64,000 bases of DNA, taken from the NCBI RefSeq assembly GCF_002938435.1, contig NZ_POQT01000005.1:62001-126000 (forward strand), written 5' to 3'. Shown here one piece after another: positions 37,831 to 46,183 of this stretch (the stretch's first letter is position 1; every line of letters starts with the position of its first letter). Below the pieces are notes generated by a model. That model saw nothing but the letters and a program-made list of their open reading frames with translations, had not been told where the DNA came from and did no database searches. The translations under genes and the position numbers were made by a program. Source of the stretch: Blastococcus saxobsidens. GTDB taxonomy: Bacteria > Actinomycetota > Actinomycetes > Mycobacteriales > Geodermatophilaceae.

Positions 37831-38203
37831 TCAGGCGAGCTGAGGCGCCACCCCGTGCCGCCGGAGCTCGTCGACCTCCCGCCCGATCGCCGCGGCCCGG
37901 CGGGCGATCTCGGCCGCCGTTCATCTGGTCGACCTGCGCGACGCTGATCGCCAGCGGGCCGGGCAGCCGGAACGTGCCGGCCGTCATCAGGGTCCCCAGG
38001 CGGATCCGGCTGGTCTCGCGGGCCGGCCCGGCCAGCGTCATCCAGGCGTCGGTGGGACCGGGCAGCCCGTCCCCGCCCATGGTCAGGTGGTGGTCGGAAC
38101 GGAAGAAGGCGTCGAGGCCCGTCTCCTCCGTGCGGCGCGCCACGGCGAGCAGGTCGTCGTAGGTGGCGCCCATCTGCGGCTCGGTGCAGATGGGCGACTC
38201 CAC
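37831..38203 (-). pseudogene. Collapsed LLM-class F420-dependent oxidoreductase
   Basis: The N-terminal part reads GATYDDLLAVARRTEETGLDAFFRSDHH, then LPGPTDAWMTLAGPARETSRIRLGTL and PLAISVAQVDQMNGG, typical of luciferase-like F420 enzymes. Directly after NGG the frame changes and reads AEIARRAAAIGREVDELRR to a stop at 37831-37833, resembling the family's C-terminal helix. Normal members are about 280-310 residues, so roughly 150 central residues are lost and the frame is broken. The original start is probably GTG 38203. Confidence 0.65.
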
Positions 38204-38319
38204 GGTCGGACCGTGACCGGCGGCCAGGGTGCAGGTGCGCCGTCCCGCGGTCTCGGGGTGTGCTCACCGCCCGGACCGGGCAGGATGATCGCGAGACGAT
38301 CAACTCGGAGGTGCAGCTC

Positions 38320-39477
38320 GTGTTCCGCAAGAAGACGCGTGGTCAGGTCATCGGCGCCGAGCTCCAGGAGGCATTCACCCACATCGGGATCGCAGCGACC
38401 GAGGCCGGTCGACTCGCTGCCGAAGAGCTGGGGCCGCGTGTCGCGGCCACCCGGGAGGCAGCGGGCCCCGCGCTCGACGCGGCCCAGCGCGCGGTGGCAC
38501 CCAGGGTGGCGGCCGCCGTGGCGGTGGCGGCTCCGGCCGTCGCCAGCGCGCGCGACACCCTCGCCCCGCGCGTGGAAGCCGCCCGGGACGCTCTCGCCCC
38601 CCGCATCGAGGCCGCCCGGGACGCCGCGGCGCCGAAGGTCGCCGGTGCTGTCGTGGCCGCCCAGGCCGCGGCGAGCAAGGCCGCGGCGGATCTCGGTCCC
38701 CGGGTGGAAGCGGCTCAGAAGGCGCTGCGCGATGACGTCGCTCCCCGGCTGACCGCGGCCCAGAAGTCCGCCCAGAAGACGCTGGTCGACGACCTCGCCC
38801 CCCGGCTGACCGCGGCCCAGGCCGCCGCCCTCGCCTACGCCACCCCCCGGGTGACGGCGGCGCGGGACGCGGTGACGCCGGCACTGGAGAGCGCCCGGGA
38901 CACCCTCGCCGCCGGCGTGGACAGCGCCCGCAGCGAGCTCGACGCCCGACGGGCAGAGGCCGCCGCGGCCGCGGCCGAGTCCGGTCGCAGGGCTCGCAAG
39001 ACCGCCAAGAAGGCGCGCAAGAAGGCCGGCAAGAAGCACAAGGAGTTCGAGAAGGCGGCGCTGGCCACGGCCAGGACCGTCAAGCGCCGGGTGGGCGTCG
39101 AGCCCGAGCCGCGCCGCTGGCCGTGGGTGTTCGTGCTCCTCGCCGCGGGTACTGCCGTGTTCGTCCTGCTCCGCCGCTCGAAGAGCGACGCCTGGACCCC
39201 CGCTCCGGCCGGCGACGGCCCGGTGCCCAGCTACCGAGAGGACCCCGTGCCCAGTTCCCCCAGTTCCGACAGCTCCGGCAAGACTGTCTCCACCGCGGAC
39301 ACCACCGGCGACTCGGCTCCTGCCGAGTCCGACATGGGCGTCCGCGACGCCCAGTTCGTCGACGGTGACGGCGCGGACAGCGCGAGCGAGGACGTCAAGA
39401 ACACGCCGGAGCCCTTCAGCTCCGGTGGTAGCGCCACCTCCGGCCCGACCGCTGGCCCGGACGACCGCCAGGTCTGA
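38320..39477 (+). CDS. Alanine-rich coiled protein with one transmembrane segment
   Basis: A 385-residue protein. Residues about 10-230 are Ala/Arg/Asp/Glu-rich and built of loose repeats of the type [10 protein letters not shown], predicted to be long amphipathic helices like apolipoprotein or LEA proteins. A basic [18 protein letters not shown] stretch, a single helix ([18 protein letters not shown]) and a Ser/Asp-rich tail follow. Similar proteins are common in actinobacteria and unnamed. GTG 38320 was chosen for GGAG about 10 nt upstream. It ends at a strong terminator. Confidence 0.75.
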   Translation: MFRKKTRGQVIGAELQEAFTHIGIAATEAGRLAAEELGPRVAATREAAGPALDAAQRAVAPRVAAAVAVAAPAVASARDTLAPRVEAARDALAPRIEAARDAAAPKVAGAVVAAQAAASKAAADLGPRVEAAQKALRDDVAPRLTAAQKSAQKTLVDDLAPRLTAAQAAALAYATPRVTAARDAVTPALESARDTLAAGVDSARSELDARRAEAAAAAAESGRRARKTAKKARKKAGKKHKEFEKAALATARTVKRRVGVEPEPRRWPWVFVLLAAGTAVFVLLRRSKSDAWTPAPAGDGPVPSYREDPVPSSPSSDSSGKTVSTADTTGDSAPAESDMGVRDAQFVDGDGADSASEDVKNTPEPFSSGGSATSGPTAGPDDRQV

Positions 39478-39498
39478 GGCGAGTTCCGGCTCACGTCC

Positions 39499-39530
39499 GA
39501 CGCCCCCGTTGCTCGCGCAACGGGGGCGTC
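39499..39530 (+). terminator. Terminator before lipA
   Basis: Perfect 14-bp hairpin, arms GACGCCCCCGTTGC and GCAACGGGGGCGTC, loop TCGC. Confidence 0.85.
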
Positions 39531-39543
39531 GTGCGTCCGGGAG

Positions 39544-39549
39544 TACCGT
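39544..39549 (+). promoter_or_regulatory. -10 box of the lipA leaderless promoter
   Basis: TACCGT followed by 7 nt and the lipA ATG at 39557. Confidence 0.5.
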
Positions 39550-39556
39550 GGGGATC

Positions 39557-40528
39557 ATGAGTGAACCGGCCGTTCCGACCTCGACGGGATCGACGATCGA
39601 GCCGGCCGGCCGGAAACTCCTCCGCCTCGAGGTCCGCAACAGCCAGGTGCCGATCGAGCGCAAGCCGGAGTGGATCAAGACACGGCTGAAGACCGGGCCG
39701 GAGTACACCGAGCTGAAGTCCCTGGTGCGCCGCGAGGGGCTGCACACGGTCTGCGAAGAGGCCGGCTGCCCCAACATCTACGAGTGCTGGGAGGACCGGG
39801 AGGCCACCTTCCTCATCGGTGGTGACCAGTGCACCCGGCGCTGCGACTTCTGCCAGATCGACACCGGCAAGCCCGCCGACTTCGACGCCGACGAGCCCCG
39901 TCGCGTGGCCGAGAGCGTCGCCACCATGGGCCTGAAGTACGCCACCGTCACCGGCGTCGCCCGTGACGACCTCCCCGACGGCGGCGCCTGGCTGTACGCC
40001 GAGACGGTGCGCCAGATCCACGCCGCACTGCCCGGCTGCGGCGTCGAGCTGCTCATCCCCGACTTCAACGCCGACCCCGGCCAGCTGGCCGAGGTCTTCT
40101 CCTCGCGGCCGGAGGTGCTGGCGCACAACGTCGAGACCGTGCCGCGCATCTTCAAGCGGATCCGTCCCGGCTTCCGCTTCGAGCGCTCGCTCGCCGTGAT
40201 AACCGCCGCCCGCGAGGCCGGCCTGGTCACCAAGTCGAACCTGATCCTGGGCATGGGCGAGGAATCGCACGAGGTCGTGGAGACGATGCAGGCGCTGCAC
40301 GACGCCGGCTGCGACCTGCTCACGATCACCCAGTACCTGCGCCCCTCCCCCCGCCACCACCCCGTGGTCCGCTGGGTCAAGCCCGACGAGTTCGTCGGCT
40401 TCCAGGCCGAGGCCGAGAAGATCGGGTTCCCGGGGGTGCTGGCCGGGCCCCTGGTGCGGAGCTCCTACCGGGCCGGCCGCCTGTACCAGCAGGCGATCGA
40501 GGCCCGCGGGCTCACCCCTCGGGGCTGA
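39557..40528 (+). CDS. lipA: Lipoyl synthase (radical SAM)
   Basis: A 323-residue radical SAM enzyme that inserts two sulfurs into octanoyl groups placed by LipB. The auxiliary-cluster cysteines are in [12 protein letters not shown] and the radical SAM cluster in CTRRCDFC. The C-terminal RSSYRAG carries the conserved auxiliary-cluster Ser. ATG 39557 fits the leaderless box; the long upstream frame is shadow. Fe-S supply may involve the ErpA-like protein in this window. Confidence 0.97.
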   Translation: MSEPAVPTSTGSTIEPAGRKLLRLEVRNSQVPIERKPEWIKTRLKTGPEYTELKSLVRREGLHTVCEEAGCPNIYECWEDREATFLIGGDQCTRRCDFCQIDTGKPADFDADEPRRVAESVATMGLKYATVTGVARDDLPDGGAWLYAETVRQIHAALPGCGVELLIPDFNADPGQLAEVFSSRPEVLAHNVETVPRIFKRIRPGFRFERSLAVITAAREAGLVTKSNLILGMGEESHEVVETMQALHDAGCDLLTITQYLRPSPRHHPVVRWVKPDEFVGFQAEAEKIGFPGVLAGPLVRSSYRAGRLYQQAIEARGLTPRG

Positions 40529-40578
40529 ACCGCCGGGCCGCCCAGCTCGGCGCACGTAGCCCCGGGAGGTCGCGGCCC

Positions 40579-40584
40579 TATCCT
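40579..40584 (+). promoter_or_regulatory. -10 box of the DUF4191 gene leaderless promoter
   Basis: TATCCT followed by 6 nt (GGGGAC) and the ATG at 40591. Confidence 0.5.
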
Positions 40585-40590
40585 GGGGAC

Positions 40591-41409
40591 ATGGCACGCA
40601 GCAAGTCCTCGGACCCGGCGACCCCCAGCGGGAGCGGTAAGGCCGCATCCTCGGCGAAGGGCGCCACCGCGTCGGGGGCGACGAAGGCTCCCAAGCTCGG
40701 CAAGGACGGCCAGCCGAAGGTGGGTCGCCTCAAGAAGCTCGGCAACAACGGCCGCATGATCAAGCAGGCCTACACCCTCACGCGGCGGAACGACCCGAAG
40801 CTGCCGTGGGTGATGCTCATCGCCTTCGTCGTGGCGTTCGCCGTCGTCGAGCTGATCGGCATCCTGCTGGACTCACCGTTCATCTTCCTGCCGCTGGCGC
40901 TGATCCTCGGCGGTCTGGCCGCGATGATCGTGTTCGGCCGGCGCGCGCAGGGGTCGGCCTACCGGCAGGTGGAGGGTCAGCCCGGTGCCGCGGCGTGGGT
41001 GCTCGAAGGCATGCGCGGTGACTGGCGGGTCAGCTCCGGCATCGCCGGCACCCCGCAGATGGACGCCGTCCACCGGGTCCTGGGCCGCCCCGGGATCATC
41101 CTGGTCGGCGAGGGCTCCCCCGGCCGGGTCCGCGGTCTCATCGCGCAGGAGAAGAAGAAGATCGCCCGCGTCGTCGGGGACACCCCGATCTACGACATCA
41201 TCGTCGGCGACGACGAGGGCCAGGTGCCGCTGAAGAAGCTGAGCACCCACGTCATGAAGCTCCCGCGCAACCTGTCCGCCGCCGAGGTCAACGCGCTGGG
41301 CCGGCGGATGAGCGCACTCGGGGGCGCCCGCATGCCCGTGCCCGGTGGGCCGCTGCCCGGTGGGCGGGCGATGTCGATCAGCCAGCGGCAGGTCCGCCGC
41401 CGCGGCTGA
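40591..41409 (+). CDS. DUF4191 membrane protein
   Basis: A 272-residue protein with a Lys/Ser-rich N-terminus, two transmembrane helices (VMLIAFVVAFAVVELIGILL and FIFLPLALILGGLAAMIVFG) and a soluble C-terminal domain with RPGIILVGEGSPGRVRGLIAQEKKK and LPRNLSAAEVNAL. This is the DUF4191 family (Rv2219 type), always near lipA and glnA in actinobacteria. Function unknown. Confidence 0.9.
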   Translation: MARSKSSDPATPSGSGKAASSAKGATASGATKAPKLGKDGQPKVGRLKKLGNNGRMIKQAYTLTRRNDPKLPWVMLIAFVVAFAVVELIGILLDSPFIFLPLALILGGLAAMIVFGRRAQGSAYRQVEGQPGAAAWVLEGMRGDWRVSSGIAGTPQMDAVHRVLGRPGIILVGEGSPGRVRGLIAQEKKKIARVVGDTPIYDIIVGDDEGQVPLKKLSTHVMKLPRNLSAAEVNALGRRMSALGGARMPVPGGPLPGGRAMSISQRQVRRRG

Positions 41410-41426
41410 CACCTCGCTGCTCGAGG

Positions 41427-41450
41427 ACCCCGCACCCACCGGTGCGGGGT
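41427..41450 (+). terminator. Terminator after the DUF4191 gene
   Basis: Hairpin with arms ACCCCGCACC and GGTGCGGGGT and a 4-nt loop, 17 nt after the stop. Confidence 0.8.
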
Positions 41451-41477
41451 TCCCGTCGTCTCGGCAGCCGCTTCGGT

Positions 41478-41557
41478 GATCAGGTGACCTGATCATGGAC
41501 CGGCCTCCCTCACCGTGGACCGTGAGGGAGGACCCCCGATGACCAGGTCAGCTGATC
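41478..41557. repeat. Long imperfect inverted repeat with two 19-bp palindromes
   Basis: Two 36-bp arms (41478-41513 and 41522-41557) match at 27 of 36 positions around an 8-bp centre; the inner 10 bp (CCTCCCTCAC/GTGAGGGAGG) are perfect. The outer left part contains the palindrome TGATCAGGTGACCTGATCA (41477-41495) and the right part a related, imperfect one (41540-41558). It lies between convergent genes. Confidence 0.75.
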
Positions 41558-41578
41558 ATCATCGGGACGGACCCATGG

Positions 41579-41998
41579 TCAGGCGTTGACGACGGCGGTC
41601 CTCGTCACCCGGTCGTGCAGACCGCGGCCGTCGCCGTCGGTGATCAGCGCCGGGACCAGCAGCATGAGCAGCGCGGTGCGGACCAGCGCGCGCCACGGCG
41701 CCAGCCGCGACTGCGGCGTCGGGTGGGCCAGGCGCAGGCCGAGCAGCCGGTGGCCCGGCGTCTGGCCGAACACCACGAGCGTGCCGACCGTGAGGGCGCC
41801 GAAGACGACCAGGCTCCAGTTGCCGGGGCCGTACGGGGCGGTGAAGGCCCACGCGATCAGGGCCGAGGCGACGGCGTCGACGGCGTATCCCGCCGCCCGG
41901 TCGCTGAAGGATGCCAGGGATCCGGGGCCCTCGGCCGGCAACCCCAGAGAGGCGCCACGGACGGGGGCCTGAGAAGGTTGATCGACGCTCCTGACCAT
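41579..41998 (-). CDS. RDD family membrane protein
   Basis: A 139-residue protein with the RDD pattern: [21 protein letters not shown] in the first helix (Arg-Asp pair), a second helix around [17 protein letters not shown], then [16 protein letters not shown], the conserved loop. The gene order DUF4191, RDD, glnA1 matches mycobacteria (Rv2219A). ATG 41998 has TACTCT 6 nt upstream on the minus strand, a leaderless layout. Function unknown. Confidence 0.88.
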   Translation of the reverse strand: MVRSVDQPSQAPVRGASLGLPAEGPGSLASFSDRAAGYAVDAVASALIAWAFTAPYGPGNWSLVVFGALTVGTLVVFGQTPGHRLLGLRLAHPTPQSRLAPWRALVRTALLMLLVPALITDGDGRGLHDRVTRTAVVNA

Positions 41999-42004
41999 GC
42001 CGCC

Positions 42005-42010
42005 AGAGTA
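42005..42010 (-). promoter_or_regulatory. -10 box of the RDD gene leaderless promoter
   Basis: TACTCT on the minus strand with 6 nt to the ATG at 41998. Confidence 0.5.
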
Positions 42011-42075
42011 GGACCCCGCCGACCGGCTTCCGGCCCGCGCGCAGAACTGCCCCGCCGCGACACGCCGCGAGCGTT

Positions 42076-42113
42076 GTTACCGCCCCGAAACACTCGGGAC
42101 ACGGCGGGGCAAC
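42076..42113 (+). promoter_or_regulatory. GlnR binding site of glnA1
   Basis: Four half-sites in perfect register: GTTAC (42076-42080), GAAAC (42087-42091), GACAC (42098-42102) and GCAAC (42109-42113), each separated by 6 nt, as in the published actinobacterial GlnR consensus gTnAC-n6-GaAAC. It lies just upstream of the TAGGTT -10 box at 42124-42129. Confidence 0.8.
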
Positions 42114-42123
42114 TCCCCGCTCG

Positions 42124-42129
42124 TAGGTT
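42124..42129 (+). promoter_or_regulatory. -10 box of glnA1
   Basis: TAGGTT about 11 bp after the GlnR box and 31 bp before the glnA1 ATG, which has its own GGAGG, so this transcript has a short leader. Confidence 0.5.
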
Positions 42130-42160
42130 TCGTTCGGCCGTCCACAATCCCGGAGGATCG

Positions 42161-43594
<1,434 letters not shown>

Positions 43595-43599
43595 GGCGC

Positions 43600-43860
43600 C
43601 CTCTCCTCGCCGACCTGCGGGGCCCCTCGTAGGTCGCGTCGTGGTCAGCACCGGGTCCGCACGAGCCGCCAGAACTGCACCGCCGGCGGCTCGTGCGGAC
43701 TCGTCGCTGTCCCACCTGGCTCGTCACGAGCTCGTCGAGCCACCGGCGCGCCTTCGACTCCTCCACGTCGTGGAGCGCTCGTCCTGCACGTAGTGGAACG
43801 CTCGGGCGTCCTCCTCACCCGCGGCGTCCTTGTCGTGCACCCGGCAGCGCGTGCCCTGCC
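43600..43860 (-). pseudogene. Tyrosine integrase remnant (N- and C-terminal pieces joined)
   Basis: On the minus strand the sequence reads CRVHDKDAAGEEDARAF, a frameshift within an imperfect 23-bp tandem duplication, then EESKARRWLDELVTSQV, which resembles integrase arm-binding domains. This is followed at 43714 by WDSDESARAAGGAVLAARAD, which resembles the end of actinobacterial tyrosine integrases (HLWPDSDE..RAA). The whole catalytic middle is missing. The C-terminal part contains a 16-bp hairpin (43655-43670 with 43685-43700) that could end glnA1 transcription. Identification is by eye. Confidence 0.5.
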
Positions 43861-44157
43861 CGCGCCGGACGCTCGGTGGGCACTTCGCCTGGCCGGTAGC
43901 CGGCAGGTGCCCGCGGTCGGATCTCGAGCCGACGCCGCAGCCATCCTGAAGGCCGCCCGAGCGGGCTGGTGCGCGACCCGGGAGCGCGTCCCACCGGCAG
44001 CGCCGAACCGACCGCCTTGCGGTGATCGTGCGGTGCCCATGCGCTGCACCTGCGGGTGCACCACCCATCGGGGTGATCTCACGCGGAGTAGCTGGTCAAT
44101 CACGTCTTGCTGACGCACTGTCCTCCCGACAGACACCAAACGAGGGGGACGACTCGC
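43861..44157. other. Spacer before the subtilase, no recognised gene
   Basis: About 300 bp with only shadow frames. A GGGGG tract at 44146-44150 gives the ribosome site of the next gene; no promoter was clear. Confidence 0.4.
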
Positions 44158-46020
44158 ATGATCGCGAGACAAGTAGGCAAGAAGGCACGGCGACGCCCCG
44201 CCACACGTGCCGCGGCCGTGGCGATCGCCTCGGCCACGCTGGCCGGCATGGGGGTGACTCCCTCCGCAGCGGCTGCCGAGGCGCCCACCGGCCCCCTGGT
44301 TCCCGTGATCGTGGAGGGCGGCGCCGCCGCTGCCGCGGCCGAGGTGCAGCGGCTGGGCGGGGTGGTCGACCTCCGGCTGGACATCCTGGACGGGCTGCAG
44401 GCCCGTGTCCCGGCCGGCGGCCTCCCGCTGCTCAGTCGGGTGGACGGGGTTCGCGCGGTGACGCCGGACGGCCCCCTGGTCACGCTCGACCAGGTGTGGG
44501 GCGACGACACCACCGGGGAGGGCCGGGAGGCCACCCTGAAGACCGGATCCTGGCTGGCCAGCGTGGACCAGGGGTCGGCGTTCACCGTCACCAAGGACAC
44601 CGGCGCCCAGGACGTCTGGGGCAAGTCGGACCCCGGCAACGGCGACCGCAAGCTGACCGGCGTCGGCGTCGGCGTCGCGCTCATCGACACCGGTGTCACC
44701 CGGGTGCCGGGCCTCGACGCCGCCGGCAAGGTCGTCGACGGCCCGGACCTGTCCCTGGACTCCCAGGCGGACAACCTCCGGCACGGCGACGGCTACGGCC
44801 ACGGCACGCACCTGGCCGGACTGATCGCCGGTCGCGACTCCGCCGCGCCACGCGGGAACGAGAAGGACGAGAAGTGGTTCGTCGGGATGGCCCCCGATGC
44901 GACGATCGTCAACGTCAAGGTCGGCGCCGCCGACGGCAGCGTCGACGTCTCCCAGGTCATCGCCGGCATCGACTGGGTGGTCACGAACAAGGCCAGCCAC
45001 AACATCCGGGTGCTGAACCTGTCCTACGGCACCGACTCGACGCAGTCCTACCAGCTCGATCCGCTCGCGCACGCGGTGGAGAGCGCCTGGCGGGCCGGCA
45101 TCGTGGTGGTCGTCGCGGCGGGCAACGACGGGGCTTCCGGCGCTCGGCCGCTGACCATGCCGGCGATCGACCCGTACGTCATCGCCGTCGGGTCCAGCAA
45201 CAACCACGGCACTCCTGCGCCGGAGGACGACCTCGTCGGCGCGTGGACCAACTCCGGGACCACCGCCCGTCGGCCCGACCTGCTGGCACCGGGCAAGTCG
45301 GTGGTCAGCCTGCGTGTCCCCAGCTCCTACGCCGACGTCGGCCACCCTGAGGGCCTGGTCTACGGCGACGACACCGGACGGCTGTTCCGCGGCTCCGGCA
45401 CGTCGCAGTCGGCCGCCGTGGTCTCCGGTGCCGCTGCGCTGCTGCTGCAGCGCAATCCCAAGCTGACCCCGGACCAGGTCAAGGGCCTGCTCAAGGACAG
45501 CGCGGACAAGCTGATGCTGGACACCAGTCCCGTGCAGGGCGCCGGCGACCTCGACGTCAAGGGGGCTGTGGAGCTGCTGGAGAAGGGCTCGGTCCCCAAG
45601 TACGCGCAGTCGTTCACCCGCTCGAGCGGCACCGGGACGCTCGACGCCGCCCGCGGCGGGGCGTACCTGACCGACCCGGCCACCGGGACGGCGCTGCGGG
45701 GCGAGCAGGACGTGTTCGGTGTCGCGTGGGACGCCACCGCCTGGGCGGCCGCGTCCTCGGCCCGCACCGCGTGGTCGGGCGGCACCTGGCGCGGCACGGC
45801 GTGGACCGGCAGCGCCTGGGTCGACGGAGTCTGGCCGGCCGTCGTCTGGACCGAGCCGTCCTGGACCGGCATCGCCTGGACCGATCGCCCGTGGTCCCGG
45901 ATGAGCTGGCGGGCCGACGACTGGCAGCGGATGAGCTGGCGGGGTGACCACTGGGCGCGCATGAGCTGGCGGGCCGACGACTGGCAGCGGATGAGCTGGC
46001 GGAACGCGGACAACTGGTAG
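44158..46020 (+). CDS. Secreted subtilisin-like serine protease (S8) with Trp-rich C-terminal repeats
   Basis: A 620-residue protein. A basic N-terminus and an Ala-rich signal peptide ending near PSAAAAEA are followed by an inhibitor-like propeptide and a subtilase domain with catalytic D177 (ALIDTG), H215 (GHGTHLAG) and S416 (GTSQSAA). The last 100 residues are a Trp-rich region, one Trp about every five residues, ending in four 10-residue units of the type MSWRADDWQR (45901-46017). Similar W-rich tails occur in other actinobacterial subtilases; their role is unknown. A strong terminator follows. Confidence 0.9.
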   Translation: MIARQVGKKARRRPATRAAAVAIASATLAGMGVTPSAAAAEAPTGPLVPVIVEGGAAAAAAEVQRLGGVVDLRLDILDGLQARVPAGGLPLLSRVDGVRAVTPDGPLVTLDQVWGDDTTGEGREATLKTGSWLASVDQGSAFTVTKDTGAQDVWGKSDPGNGDRKLTGVGVGVALIDTGVTRVPGLDAAGKVVDGPDLSLDSQADNLRHGDGYGHGTHLAGLIAGRDSAAPRGNEKDEKWFVGMAPDATIVNVKVGAADGSVDVSQVIAGIDWVVTNKASHNIRVLNLSYGTDSTQSYQLDPLAHAVESAWRAGIVVVVAAGNDGASGARPLTMPAIDPYVIAVGSSNNHGTPAPEDDLVGAWTNSGTTARRPDLLAPGKSVVSLRVPSSYADVGHPEGLVYGDDTGRLFRGSGTSQSAAVVSGAAALLLQRNPKLTPDQVKGLLKDSADKLMLDTSPVQGAGDLDVKGAVELLEKGSVPKYAQSFTRSSGTGTLDAARGGAYLTDPATGTALRGEQDVFGVAWDATAWAAASSARTAWSGGTWRGTAWTGSAWVDGVWPAVVWTEPSWTGIAWTDRPWSRMSWRADDWQRMSWRGDHWARMSWRADDWQRMSWRNADNW

Positions 46021-46031
46021 TCCGTCCGGCG

Positions 46032-46076
46032 GGACAGCAGGGGCAGGGGGTCGCGGACCTCCTGCCCCTGCTGTCC
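46032..46076 (+). terminator. Terminator after the subtilase
   Basis: Perfect 16-bp hairpin, arms GGACAGCAGGGGCAGG and CCTGCCCCTGCTGTCC, 13-nt loop. Confidence 0.8.
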
Positions 46077-46183
46077 TCTGCCCCTACGGGGTGATCGATC
46101 GGGGAACCGGCTCAAGGCCCCGCGACGGCGTGCCGATGTCCGACGCGACAGCCACCTTCCCCGGGCGGCGACAGGAGACGACC

